Below are positions 17,954-27,564 of a DNA stretch of 36,953 bases, piece by piece. The stretch is from Trichomonas tenax (Eukaryota > Parabasalia > Trichomonadida > Trichomonadidae): the NCBI GenBank assembly GCA_023091735.1, contig JALKBU010000487.1, positions 1 to 36,953 of the forward strand, written 5' to 3'. Under the pieces are notes generated by a model. That model was given only the letters and a program-made list of their open reading frames with translations, searched no databases and was not told the origin of the DNA. A program made the position numbers and the translations under genes. Positions within the stretch are counted from its first letter, which is position 1, and each line of letters starts with the position of its first letter.

Positions 17954-19465
17954 TTATTCTTGAAGGAAATTAAGGAGATCAGGCATAGTAACTTTGATAG
18001 ATTTATCATGTATCATGTCGTTCATTGATGTGATGCTTTCAGTTATCCTTCTGACGCTGTCTCTTTGTCTTTCCTTCCACTTGCCTTGACCATCAATGAC
18101 AGCTTCAGTGAGTATATGCGACTTGTTCTTCGATTCAAGAGGCTTTGTTAAGAAGTCTGTGATTGGTTTAGGATTCTGAGAAACACTGATATTATCGATA
18201 TCATCGTCGTCTTCGATTTCGCGCAAATCAACAGGATCAGGCCCAGATAGCGGCTTGAGCTTCTTCTGTCCTTGGAGGCCAACAAATGCGAAAGGAGTCA
18301 CACGTGGAACTCGTCCACTTGTTAGCATTGGAGCAAATTCCGTTGGAGGAAGCGCGAGAATGGAACTCCTTCCGATTTCAACATCCAAATCTGGAAGATC
18401 AACAGGTTGCGGAAGTAGTTCTGCTGGAGTGAATAAAGACATCTGTCGTGGAAATTGAACTATCTTTGACATCTGTGATATGAATGAAAGATTTGATGAA
18501 GATTGTTGCTTAACTTTGAGAGATGATCTCGCACTCATTGTTGGTGAATATGTTGGTTCAGCAATTGCTGGCTGCTCATCGGCTGATGGTGGAACACGCT
18601 CCTGGATCGGTTGCTCTTCTCTGACAATGGGGAAAACATCTGGTGGAGCAACAGGGAATGGAACAAAAGCAGAAGTTTCTGTTCGAGAAAATGGTGTCAG
18701 GGCGAATTTTTCGTAAAGTGTAGGCTCGTAGAGAGGGAATTCATGCTCCGGAGAGTGTGCAGCGATATTTATTTCTGGGTACGAAAGTGGCTGAAGAGGA
18801 GGATCGATAATAAACTGGATTGGTTCGTTTATTATTTCAATTTGAACTTTCAAGAGCTCTGTTTTAGAAAATATAGAAACAGGTTTTGTTATGGTACTGG
18901 ATAATGATGATGTAGATTTTGTCTTTGATTCTTTTAGATATTTATTGATTTGTTGAATTCTCTTCTTTGTTCTGTTTTCTATAAGAATTTGCGATAAGCA
19001 TGCTTTAAACTCATCAATTTTGGAGAATTTTGAAGTAAAATTAGTATTGAGTAGCGGATCAAAAGTTGGAGAAAAGTAATTTTCCACTCTTGAAGGCAAA
19101 TTTGAGAGCGGTTTTGATTGTCTTTGTGTTAACTGCTGCTTGCATTCACTTTCTCTCGATGTTTCATAGTTTTGTTCGCGAGTTTCTTGAATATGTGTTA
19201 TTGCGTCATCTTCATAGACTTCGATTACAGGCGTATTATCGCATTTTAATTCTTTATTTCGTATGAATAATATCGTTTCTTCGTACATTTTCATAAAAAG
19301 AGATTCCTTTTCTTTGATATCGAGTTTCATGAAGGGTTTTGTAAGAGGAAACATCACATCTGTGAGCGTAGATTCATCGAATGGCACGTTTGTAACAGAT
19401 CTCGCCGATGAAAGAGCGCTCAAATTTTCAACATTGTACTTATTTTCCGCTAAAGTTGCCTCCAT
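17954..19465 (-). CDS. Large, mostly disordered protein, unrecognised
   Basis: 503 residues, ATG start, TAA inside TAAA. The first ~60 residues look helical (PFMKLDIKEKESLFMKMYEE). The rest is rich in Ser, Pro, Glu and Gln, with little hydrophobic periodicity and several polar-rich stretches (e.g. SPTMSARSSLKVKQQSSSNL). An acidic cluster (REIEDDDDIDN) lies near residue 415, and a helical tail (RRITESITSMNDMIHDKSIK) closes the protein. No domain, signal peptide or membrane segment is visible. Its composition suggests a scaffold or regulatory protein with short linear motifs. The gene is real, judging from length, start context and terminator, but function cannot be inferred. Confidence 0.75.
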   Translation of the reverse strand: MEATLAENKYNVENLSALSSARSVTNVPFDESTLTDVMFPLTKPFMKLDIKEKESLFMKMYEETILFIRNKELKCDNTPVIEVYEDDAITHIQETREQNYETSRESECKQQLTQRQSKPLSNLPSRVENYFSPTFDPLLNTNFTSKFSKIDEFKACLSQILIENRTKKRIQQINKYLKESKTKSTSSLSSTITKPVSIFSKTELLKVQIEIINEPIQFIIDPPLQPLSYPEINIAAHSPEHEFPLYEPTLYEKFALTPFSRTETSAFVPFPVAPPDVFPIVREEQPIQERVPPSADEQPAIAEPTYSPTMSARSSLKVKQQSSSNLSFISQMSKIVQFPRQMSLFTPAELLPQPVDLPDLDVEIGRSSILALPPTEFAPMLTSGRVPRVTPFAFVGLQGQKKLKPLSGPDPVDLREIEDDDDIDNISVSQNPKPITDFLTKPLESKNKSHILTEAVIDGQGKWKERQRDSVRRITESITSMNDMIHDKSIKVTMPDLLNFLQE

Positions 19466-19477
19466 AAATTTTAAAAT

Positions 19478-19492
19478 TTAGGGTGCCCCCTA
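19478..19492. promoter_or_regulatory. Palindromic GC box TTAGGG...CCCTA
   Basis: The plus strand reads TTAGGGTGCCCCCTA; TAGGG and CCCTA are inverted. It lies 13-27 nt upstream of the ATG at 19465 and resembles the box at 17682-17698. Confidence 0.4.
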
Positions 19493-19841
19493 TTTTATAA
19501 AAAATAAAAACAAGTTTTAATTTTATTTGATTTTTGGATTTACAATTCTTTGGAAATTATATATTTTAAATTTTAACGAATTTTAACATATTGACACGTA
19601 AATATATATATGTCAAATATTTATTTTTCGTATTTGATATTATGATTCATCAAAACTATCAAATTTATCATTAACCATAATAAAATCAATAAAAATAGAT
19701 CTGCTTTTTATGTTTGGAATTGATATTTGGGGATAATTTCTAGATGAGATGATATAATATTATATTGCCTATATAAACAGCTAATAAAATCGCCGATATA
19801 TTTTTTGATGATGACACATTTCAGAATTTGAAAATCTCAAT
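19493..19841. other. Divergent promoter region
   Basis: This is a head-to-head spacer between the disordered protein (minus) and the 1216-residue protein (plus). The plus side ends with TTTCAGAATTTG and TCAATATG at the start codon, the latter a weak initiator-like match. Confidence 0.45.
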
Positions 19842-22800
19842 ATGAACGAATCCGAAGCGACAAATGCGCAGTTAAACTCAACACTCGTTTCGATTCAATC
19901 AAACTTAACGCAGCTGAAGCCATTACTCGTCGAATTAAAGATGAGGTTTTCAGATCTCAAAAATGCACAGCCAACGTATTCGAAAGGATTGATTCTCCCA
20001 TGTAATACAGTCATGCAGGCCATCGTTGAGATCTTCAGACCAATAGAAATGATATACAGAAACTCAAATTCAAATCAAAATGTTGATTCTTCGTTTAATA
20101 ATTTAATTAGCGAGACCATTCAGCTTATTTCTTCATCTGTGTTAAATTCAGAAATATTCTTTCCATTTGTTGCTTCTTTTATTCCTCTTTTATGTTTTTA
20201 TTTTCAGTCTAAAGTTCCTAAAGAAGTACAATCAGGAGAATCATTCAATACATTATTCTTCACTTTCCATAAATTCATAACAACAAAAGTCCCAAAAATA
20301 TTTAAATTTGATATTCAAGATAACTTAAATTCGATTAAATCATTCGATGAAGCAGTCAAGAAGGACGAGCAATTAGCGAAACTTGTTCCATTAGTTGAAA
20401 ATATTATCACTAAAACATCATTATTGAAAGAAAAATTCGAACAGTCAGTTAAACAACAGATTGATAACGCAATAATTACATTCCGTGCCGAAGTTATTAC
20501 ATATTTGCCGATAATTTACAAATCACAAGATCTTAAAATGAGTTATCATGAATTTACATTAAACTTAAAGAATATAGAACAAACTTTACTCATCGAATCT
20601 AGAATGTCAAAGATTAAGGCTTTGTCAAACGAAATCAATCAGTATGTTGAAAAAACATCTCATTTAATTCAAATACAAGATTTTTCAACTCAGAAAATCG
20701 ATTTAACCAAATTCTTCGCCACAACAATGAAACAGTTTATTCAAATCAACGAATTTTCGTCATTAACAGAAGAAATAAAGAAATTTTTTTCAGATCAAAA
20801 TGGAGATTATTCAAATCTCATGAAATCAATATCAGAAATCAAAATACCAGTTGAACTTCCACTCGAAATCACAGAACCACAATCTGCTTTTGAGTTTGGT
20901 TTTGATCAAGATGAAACTGTCTTTAAGAAGGTTTCTATCACATATATCACTGACAGACTTCCAAAGCTATACGAACTTATCAAAGCTCAGGAGCAGCCAC
21001 AGCTTTTGATGTCGATTTTGACATCTTTGAGAAAGATTAGGTCAGTCACAAAGATCTGCAAAGAGAACGATGGCTTCATTGCATTATATGAATATCTTAT
21101 CTACATTTTGCTTCTCCCACAATCGAAGCCGTTCTATGATAAGTTAATCCACCTTCTTGGCGCATATTTGCCATCAAGAACACACATTGCAAACCTCTTC
21201 AAACTTTCTGATTTAGAGCAACAGGCAAACGAGATTATTCTCCTCATCAACAAGTCAGATGCAACACACCAGATCCAGCAGAAGCTTCTTGAAGAAGATG
21301 TCATCGAGCAAAGCGATGCTGCAACAATATCTGTTGATCTCGAGCGCCCTGTTGATGCACTTCATGCTCTCGATGTCAATCTTCGTCATGCGGCTGATTT
21401 CATGGAATTCATTGAACTCCATGGACGTCTCCTTCAAGATATTGGCTCTGAAGGTGTCGAACAGATCTGCGAGAATCCAGATGCTTCAATTGCAAACATT
21501 GCATCGCTGACAATCTCAATACTTCAATCACCAGTCACAACGAAAGTCTCAGAAGAGTTCTTGAACTCATGGATCAAATTAGTAGGCAAAGCTATGATAT
21601 CAGATGCAACAGCAGATGATATCAATGAGTTTGCACACTTAGTGCCATTCATTGATTACTCGCAGATGCTTATGGAGTCAGTCCTCAAATGCAACAACAT
21701 CGTTTCGATCACACAGCAGATTTCTAATAAATTAGGCAATGATGTTTATGGAAACTCACTTCATTCATCAGCTCTCTCAATGCAGGTCAAGTTCTTCGAC
21801 ATGTTAATGAGCTGCCGTACAGCAGAAATCAGCCAGGCTTTGTCAGGAGTCTTCACATTCGTAAAGAAGACAGCTTACGAATGGTATCCAGAAATTTCGA
21901 GACTTGGTCTCTCTCTTGTTTCCATGGCTGGTATTATTTCACATATCGATGGATTAACACAGGCATTGACTGCTGCTGGATGCGCTGGATTGGACCTCTT
22001 GTCTCTCATTAGAGCGAATATGGCCCTCGGAATTGTTTCATCAGCTTCCATCATTGATGAAATCACAGAATCGGAAAAGATCAAGAATTTTGCTGAACCC
22101 GAATTCACTTTCGAGTTTTTGTACAATTGCACGAATGAGTCTGTCGACAAGCTTCTCGCTGATGCATCTCTTCGCATTGTTTCTGGCAATGACATAGTTG
22201 ACGCTGCTGTTTTGTATGATGCAACAACGAGATTCTTGTACACGATGGCAGGATATGCTTCATCTCCTACCCTCAAGAATGCCGATGAAGTCATCAAAGT
22301 CTTAAAAGATTTGTCACAGACAGCCACTGCCATTGATGATGGTCTTCGCACAGGAAAGCCCAATGCTATATTCTACTTCCAGTCTTGTGTTAGAAAAGTT
22401 GACTTTGGCAGACTGAAGTTATCATCGATTGTCGATAAAGACCTCGCTGCCTTTAAGTTGGCTCTTTCCGCTGCATCCGAGTCTGCACTTGTTGCATGCG
22501 TTGCCATCCTTTCAAGTCTCTCGTTTGACTCTCTTCCTTTCTCTGAGGAACCAATCATTCCTTACGAAGATGTCGCTGAAATTCCAAAGACTCTCAACCA
22601 GGTTTCAGCGTTCCTCAAGAGCCAGCCAAAGACATACGCAACGCAATCTCTCATTGATAAGCTCAATGTTATTCTTTCCAAGCACGGACAGAAACAGTCA
22701 AATGAAGAATTAGAATCAATTGTTTCTGAAACAGAAAATTTAGTCGGAGATCTTTCTAAGCTTGTCAAGCAATACAACGATCTCATCGGTGATGGTGTTA

Positions 22801-23492
22801 AGCTTCCAGCACCACGAGCAGATGGTTTCCAGCAGCTTGACAAGCTCCAAGTTGAAGCTTCCATCATGTTCATTGAAGCTGAGTTGATTCGCAGCGAAGT
22901 CAAAGCTCTCGAGAAAGATGTTGCAAGAATGAAGTTGATCCTTGAGAGATACAGCGGTTCAGGAGAAAGAGCACCACATGTCGAGGCGGTTAAGATAATC
23001 TTGAGAGAAGTCACACGTCCGAAGTTATCCCTTCCAGATGACTCCGTCGAGTTATCGCAGATGTTCGAGAAAGTTTCTGCAGAGAATGAGAGACTTCTCG
23101 ATGAGCTCACACGCATCCAGAGAGGTGTGATGTCGCACGAAGACCAGCTTGACATGCTCTTGATAAAGAGTGACGAAATCAGGAACTTTCAGATCCACAG
23201 TCTCGGCAAAGAGGAGACTGATGCAATCAGGCGCCAGATCCAAGAGACGACATCAAGCATCCAGTACTTGAAGAGAAAGCACGAGAAAGGCGTCTTTGGA
23301 AACGAATACGCACAGCTCAAGAACTTCATCAGGCACTCTAGAGAACTCGTCTTCAATGAATCTAAGCCAAACGTCTCAGCACAGAGGAAATTCTTCGAGG
23401 TCACAATAGAGTCAGCAGAGAGAATGATGAAGCAGAGGAATGAGCTCCTCGCTAAGAGAAACGCTTTACTTGAGAAGCGCGGCAAGCAATAA
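19842..23492 (+). CDS. Large all-helical (bundle/coiled-coil) protein, unrecognised
   Basis: 1216 residues, ATG start at MNESEATNAQ, stop inside TAAAAATAAA. Almost entirely amphipathic helices without Pro-rich breaks, about three parts: an N-terminal helical region (1-350), a middle built of Ala/Ser-rich helices that look like stacked bundles (e.g. ANMALGIVSSASIIDEITES and SALVACVAILSSLSF), and a C-terminal charged coiled coil (about 1000-1216, ending MMKQRNELLAKRNALLEKRG). The bundle texture recalls talin/vinculin-type rods, but no diagnostic I/LWEQ or VBS motif is seen. No signal or membrane segment. Codon use changes within the gene: the first ~350 codons favour A/T third positions, the rest favour C/G. 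It is probably cytoskeletal or scaffolding. Confidence 0.75.
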   Translation: MNESEATNAQLNSTLVSIQSNLTQLKPLLVELKMRFSDLKNAQPTYSKGLILPCNTVMQAIVEIFRPIEMIYRNSNSNQNVDSSFNNLISETIQLISSSVLNSEIFFPFVASFIPLLCFYFQSKVPKEVQSGESFNTLFFTFHKFITTKVPKIFKFDIQDNLNSIKSFDEAVKKDEQLAKLVPLVENIITKTSLLKEKFEQSVKQQIDNAIITFRAEVITYLPIIYKSQDLKMSYHEFTLNLKNIEQTLLIESRMSKIKALSNEINQYVEKTSHLIQIQDFSTQKIDLTKFFATTMKQFIQINEFSSLTEEIKKFFSDQNGDYSNLMKSISEIKIPVELPLEITEPQSAFEFGFDQDETVFKKVSITYITDRLPKLYELIKAQEQPQLLMSILTSLRKIRSVTKICKENDGFIALYEYLIYILLLPQSKPFYDKLIHLLGAYLPSRTHIANLFKLSDLEQQANEIILLINKSDATHQIQQKLLEEDVIEQSDAATISVDLERPVDALHALDVNLRHAADFMEFIELHGRLLQDIGSEGVEQICENPDASIANIASLTISILQSPVTTKVSEEFLNSWIKLVGKAMISDATADDINEFAHLVPFIDYSQMLMESVLKCNNIVSITQQISNKLGNDVYGNSLHSSALSMQVKFFDMLMSCRTAEISQALSGVFTFVKKTAYEWYPEISRLGLSLVSMAGIISHIDGLTQALTAAGCAGLDLLSLIRANMALGIVSSASIIDEITESEKIKNFAEPEFTFEFLYNCTNESVDKLLADASLRIVSGNDIVDAAVLYDATTRFLYTMAGYASSPTLKNADEVIKVLKDLSQTATAIDDGLRTGKPNAIFYFQSCVRKVDFGRLKLSSIVDKDLAAFKLALSAASESALVACVAILSSLSFDSLPFSEEPIIPYEDVAEIPKTLNQVSAFLKSQPKTYATQSLIDKLNVILSKHGQKQSNEELESIVSETENLVGDLSKLVKQYNDLIGDGVKLPAPRADGFQQLDKLQVEASIMFIEAELIRSEVKALEKDVARMKLILERYSGSGERAPHVEAVKIILREVTRPKLSLPDDSVELSQMFEKVSAENERLLDELTRIQRGVMSHEDQLDMLLIKSDEIRNFQIHSLGKEETDAIRRQIQETTSSIQYLKRKHEKGVFGNEYAQLKNFIRHSRELVFNESKPNVSAQRKFFEVTIESAERMMKQRNELLAKRNALLEKRGKQ

Positions 23493-23536
23493 AAATAAAT
23501 GTAATTTTGGTTTTTTATAAACATACAAAAATATAT
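23493..23536. terminator. 44-bp shared 3' region of two convergent genes
   Basis: The plus gene ends TAAAAATAAA and the minus gene ends TAAATATAT on its own strand. Both stops overlap TAAA, the parabasalid poly(A) signal, and the 3' ends must nearly meet or overlap. Confidence 0.55.
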
Positions 23537-24874
23537 TTATTCAGGATTAAGTAATTCATATAAAGCTGAAGCAAGAACAGAGTTTTCTTTGTGGTCACCA
23601 GAAATAACGCTGTTCAAATTACTCACGAAGTCTTCATCATCAGCAATAGTTTCGCGAAATTCTGGAACAACTTCGATGATCTTCCCAACAAGTTTAATAT
23701 TGAGATTGATATATTCTGGATTTTCGGCTTCAAGTATCTTGTTAATCACGTTCATTAGGTCCACTCGCTGCACAACAAATGCGACGCCTTCATGACCAAA
23801 TTTTATTATAATTGCCCAAATTAGTTCAAAATTCTTTATGAACTGATCATATTGGGAATCATCAGCAAATTTGAACTCGCTGACGAAGTATTCATCTTCG
23901 AGAGGGTTCAAATCATGACAAATAAGTGCAATTAGAAGATCTGCAAATACAATGCTGCAGTTAGGATATGAGGTTGATGTATTGATAAGAAATGAAACAA
24001 CTTCGTAATTTTCAAGGTAATTAGTGCCATCAGTTTGGCTTTCACCATTATAATTTGCAATTGCATTAAGAAATAAAATCATTTCTCTCATTCCTGTCCT
24101 AAGTTCATCACTTGCGTATTTTTCAAGGAAAGCAGGAATAAAAGGTGAATGAACTATATATTGGAATAATATTTGATCATTATTGTTAATTGCGTGTGTA
24201 AACATTTCTACTGTGCGTGTGCACAGGCAGCTGATTCTAGTGTTATCGAGGAAAGGCTGTAAAAACTGAAAGAAAATGGAAAATCGCTGGTTTTGTGAAA
24301 TAATATCCCAATGATATTCTAAGTAATCAAATATGTGAAACTTTATATCAGCATCTATAAACCTCTGCTTAAAAAGATTTATTAATGAATCCAAAAAATC
24401 AATATTAAGATATTTTTGAGCAATTTCAGGATTTAATTCCTCCATCAGTATTAGAGTATCAACGGCTATAGCCATAGGTAACTTCCTAATCAAAAATGGA
24501 AGAATATAATCAATTTGCGCGAATATGTATTGTTTTACAGAATTATCAACGTTAATTCGTAGGAAACTGTATATTGTTTGTATTATATGTGTAATGAGCT
24601 GTTGGTTCGCTTCATTTTGAAAGAGATATAAAATTTTATCGATAATTTCTTGAGGAATAACAAAAATTTTTTCATTGAAGAACTGCACGTACAGACCTAA
24701 ATATGCAATGCCTAAACTGATCTCTTCAATATCATCGCAAGATATTTGATGAAATATTTGATCGAGAAATTCATCTTTTTCTTGGAATTTCGGCTGCACA
24801 TAGCTTAGATTTGCCATTTTATCATATGGTTTTCTCGCAAAAACACTTGGTTTTATTGGCGCGACAGCTCTCAT
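23537..24874 (-). CDS. ARM/HEAT-like solenoid protein, paralogue of 33376-34650
   Basis: 445 residues, ATG start (MRAVAPIKPSVFARKPYDKM), stop in TAAA. A basic N-terminal ~20 residues precede consecutive helix pairs (ISLGIAYLGLYVQFFNEKIF, LPFLIRKLPMAIAVDTLILM, and so on) typical of an armadillo or HEAT solenoid. Wobble positions are strongly A/T, unlike the ribosome-assembly genes, suggesting modest expression. The same architecture and several positions recur at 33376-34650. It resembles importin-alpha in shape but lacks a convincing IBB domain; function is not assigned. TCATTTTTTGG lies 18 nt upstream of the ATG. Confidence 0.7.
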   Translation of the reverse strand: MRAVAPIKPSVFARKPYDKMANLSYVQPKFQEKDEFLDQIFHQISCDDIEEISLGIAYLGLYVQFFNEKIFVIPQEIIDKILYLFQNEANQQLITHIIQTIYSFLRINVDNSVKQYIFAQIDYILPFLIRKLPMAIAVDTLILMEELNPEIAQKYLNIDFLDSLINLFKQRFIDADIKFHIFDYLEYHWDIISQNQRFSIFFQFLQPFLDNTRISCLCTRTVEMFTHAINNNDQILFQYIVHSPFIPAFLEKYASDELRTGMREMILFLNAIANYNGESQTDGTNYLENYEVVSFLINTSTSYPNCSIVFADLLIALICHDLNPLEDEYFVSEFKFADDSQYDQFIKNFELIWAIIIKFGHEGVAFVVQRVDLMNVINKILEAENPEYINLNIKLVGKIIEVVPEFRETIADDEDFVSNLNSVISGDHKENSVLASALYELLNPE

Positions 24875-24885
24875 CGATAACCACC

Positions 24886-24894
24886 AAAAAATGA
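24886..24894 (-). promoter_or_regulatory. Initiator-like TCATTTTTT
   Basis: The sense strand reads TTCATTTTTTGG with A+1 at 24892, giving an 18-nt leader to the ATG at 24874. Confidence 0.5.
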
Positions 24895-25088
24895 ATTACA
24901 TACATTCTTAAATTCAAGCAGTAAACATAGATTTTATACAGCACCAAATTATTCAAAAATATTTTTTTAATTATTTTAGTGAGAAATGAAACATATATAA
25001 AGAAACAGCTAAATATTAATATACTTTCTTCTTTTTATAATAAAGCAATTATTTTTTTTTATTTACTTTATAATCTAAAACCACTTCT

Positions 25089-25688
25089 TTAAGGTACAAG
25101 TTGAGGACTTAAAAGGACAATACCGATCTTAATCTGTGGATTGTCTTCAATAAACTTAATAGCGTGTCTAAGATGGTTGAATTTGATGAAAGCGACTGGC
25201 TTTGGCTTTTCTGAGTCTTTCTCTCTTGGAACATTAACCCTATCGAAGTAATCGCAGTCAAGGCTGTGGAGAAGATCCATAACTTCGTTACGATCGAATG
25301 GCTCTGGAAGACCATCAATCTTAACTGTGTATTTATCATCAGTTCTGCCAATTGCGGAGTACTGAATCTGTTCTTCGGTCTTATCTTTGCCTGTTTGAAT
25401 GAGGCCCTTGTTAGAAAGCAAATCTTTAACGCGCTGATCCCATTTGTGTGTGCCAAACTCCTTCTCGACTAATTTTTCGACTGTCAAATCTTCGTCTTTG
25501 TTCATTGTGTTGGTTGGAATGAGGTGTAATTTAGTATGCGCTGGAAGTTTATCTGGTGTCACATCTTCAATGAAATCTGGGTTCTTTAAGTGCTCGATAA
25601 TAGCCTTTGGGACGTTCGCGATGTAATTTTCACCCTCTTTGCCAACGACAAATGGCGCTAAAATATGCGGAGGCAACTCATCAGCCAT
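25089..25688 (-). CDS. RRM-fold protein, possibly eIF3g-like
   Basis: 199 residues, ATG start (MADELPPHIL), stop in TAAA. The C-terminal ~80 residues form an RRM-like beta-alpha-beta pattern: YTVKIDGLPEPFDRNEVMDL as beta1-alpha1, then PKPVAFIKFNHLRHAIKFIE as beta3-alpha2; the RNP1 position reads PVAFIKF, lacking the usual aromatic pair, and the domain ends LSPQLVP. The N-terminal ~110 residues are charged, including FGTHKWDQRVKDLLSNKGLI. A C-terminal RRM behind a polar N-terminus is the layout of eIF3g, but the zinc knuckle of eIF3g is missing, so this is tentative. An unspecified RNA-binding or translation factor is the safer reading. The upstream region is A-rich with no clear initiator element. 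Confidence 0.6.
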   Translation of the reverse strand: MADELPPHILAPFVVGKEGENYIANVPKAIIEHLKNPDFIEDVTPDKLPAHTKLHLIPTNTMNKDEDLTVEKLVEKEFGTHKWDQRVKDLLSNKGLIQTGKDKTEEQIQYSAIGRTDDKYTVKIDGLPEPFDRNEVMDLLHSLDCDYFDRVNVPREKDSEKPKPVAFIKFNHLRHAIKFIEDNPQIKIGIVLLSPQLVP

Positions 25689-26446
25689 CTTTTTTATCTA
25701 AAATTTTTTTTTGTGCGCTCGACCATACTCAAAAGATTTTTCCTTTTTTATTAGTTTTTTGGATTCAGTGTTGACTGTATAGTATATTTCACACAAGTTG
25801 GTGTTATGAATTTATGTCCTTCACTTTGAAAAAGGTAATTATCTTTATTCTTTTGGATATAGATAATATACACTAAATCATGATTAATGGCAACCAAAAA
25901 ATGGATTTCTTTTTTTCAATATTTTGAATAATTTCGACTTTCTTATTGTTTAATTTCTTATATAAAAACATAATATATTTAACTACTATATTATTAATCT
26001 AAATTATCATTGCATAAAAACCAAAATTCAAAATGTTCAAATTTTATATAGCTTTCAAATCATTTCTAATCTTTTAGATATTGATTGCCTAGATCTTATT
26101 TGTGATATCCTTAGATTTTCGCATTTATTTTCAAGTCTTCATATATTGGACTAATAAGAATATAAATAAATCATATACAACATTAGTTAAGCATATTTTC
26201 AAAAGCATATGCTTTGTTTTCTGTTATTTATTTTGGAATATGATAATTTTTTCAAATCGCATTACGTCCTATAAATATATAATCTGTGTACTGTAGGCAT
26301 ATTATTCCTTAAATGATGGTGAATCAACAAGCAATTGATAAAGAGATGAGTGATGATTAATGACAAAAACATGATAAATAGATAGTATACTGTATAGAAG
26401 TCCTATCCATGCAATAATAAGAGATTGTGCACTTGAAAATTTACTG
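25689..26446. other. AT-rich spacer without a gene
   Basis: This is a head-to-head intergenic region between the RRM-fold gene and the Rrp15-like gene. A 64-codon open frame at 26102-26296 is low-complexity Ile/Phe/Tyr sequence and is not supported. Confidence 0.5.
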
Positions 26447-26454
26447 AAAAGTGA
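26447..26454 (+). promoter_or_regulatory. AAAAGTGA box abutting the Rrp15-like start
   Basis: AAAAGTGACA runs directly into ATG. It is the inverse of the TCACTTTT start element seen at other genes. Confidence 0.35.
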
Positions 26455-26456
26455 CA

Positions 26457-26915
26457 ATGTCTTCAGACGAAGAAGAACAAATTACAGAGGAAGAATTAAC
26501 ATCTTCTGATGAGGACGAACCAACAGACAGATCGTTTGGCGAGAACTACGCCGCTTTATTGAAGGAAGAAATTCCTGACGGCCAATGTCCAATTTTATTT
26601 TTATCTAAAATCCCAGCAAAAATCAAAGCTGAGCGCGAAAAACAACTTCAAGCAACAAGAGAAGCACAGAGGTACTCACAAGGACTTAAAGCAATGTTGG
26701 ATCAATTCCACACAGGCTACGAAGCGTATAACGAGGAAGATGAATATAAACTTAGAAAGAAGGCCACAAAAGGTGTTATAGAATTATTCAAATCTGTGTC
26801 ACAAGCGCAGAGCAAGAAACCTGTTGTCGATAATACGCCAGCTGATGATACTCCAAACGATGCTGATGAATATTTGAATATACTGAGTATGGCTGCCGCG
26901 AAGCCAACAAAATAG
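26457..26915 (+). CDS. Rrp15-like pre-rRNA processing protein
   Basis: 152 residues from the ATG at 26457; the two codons before it (GTG ACA) belong to the upstream box. An acidic N-terminus (DEEEQITEEE) is typical of nucleolar proteins. The Rrp15 core follows: FGENYAALLKEEIPDGQCPI (family pattern F-A-x-A-hydrophobic then P-I-hydrophobic-S), a basic helix KIPAKIKAEREKQLQATREA, and the hallmark LRKKATKGVIELFKSVSQAQ, close to the Rrp15 motif R-hydrophobic-A-x-x-G-V-V-x-L-F-N-A-V. Rrp15 acts in 25S/5.8S rRNA maturation of pre-60S particles, alongside Ytm1 also in this window. It ends with TAG followed by a TAAA five nt later. It is shorter than fungal or animal homologues. Confidence 0.68.
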   Translation: MSSDEEEQITEEELTSSDEDEPTDRSFGENYAALLKEEIPDGQCPILFLSKIPAKIKAEREKQLQATREAQRYSQGLKAMLDQFHTGYEAYNEEDEYKLRKKATKGVIELFKSVSQAQSKKPVVDNTPADDTPNDADEYLNILSMAAAKPTK

Positions 26916-27564
26916 AGTAAATTTTATTATTAGATTATTTATTTTAATCGATATCCTTTATTTATAGCTATGTTATCTATACAATGGACCTTGCTTTAGT
27001 GATTGATAACAATTAATATAAATATTTTCAACAATTCAAAATTATCTTCAAATTTATTTGAATCAAATGATTTTTTTGAAATATCAAAGCCGCATAGTTT
27101 TGCCATGACATTTGTTGATAGTCTGGGGGTTCCATCTCTATTTCATCATTGTCAATGTTAAGAATGCTTATTTTTAAGTGTTGAACAAATTGTCTAATAT
27201 AATTGTAAACTAGAGAACAACTAGCTATCTTTGCAAATCAATTTATTTTCATTGCCTAGCTATAAATCACAATCTCGCAAAAAAAATATATATTTTTTAA
27301 CTTTAATAAGAACAAGTAATATAAATTTCATACTTCTATGGAAGCTGTGTTTCCTTTTTCAGGCACTGTTTTGATGATATATTTTATTTGCTTTATTTTT
27401 TTAAGAAAAAGCGACCAATAATTAGTATGGTATGCTTAGATGCTAAAATGTAATGGAATTATGAAAGCAAAGATATATATTTTCGTTGAGAAAGTTTCCT
27501 TGTTCGTTTGGTTTGAAATATGTCAAAATGTCAAATATCCGTCAGATTTCGATTTTTGACAAAA
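26916..27564. other. Spacer with a possible coding relic on the minus strand
   Basis: Apart from the open stretch listed at 27028-27237 there is nothing recognisable. Upstream of the PDI-like start lies GTCAAATATCCGTCAGATTTC, without a clean initiator. Confidence 0.4.
27028..27237 (-). pseudogene. Possible relic open frame
   Basis: 69 codons between a TGA (27238-27240) and a TGA (27028-27030), without an upstream ATG. The middle reads NIDNDEIEMEPPDYQQMSWQ, which looks like ordinary protein rather than AT noise. It may be the tail of a decayed gene; no family is recognised. Confidence 0.22.

Noticed and set aside
21875..23524. Long minus-strand frames (up to 197 codons) opposite the 1216-residue gene
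   Set aside because: They are shadows of the C/G-ending codons of the plus-strand gene and show no domain content.
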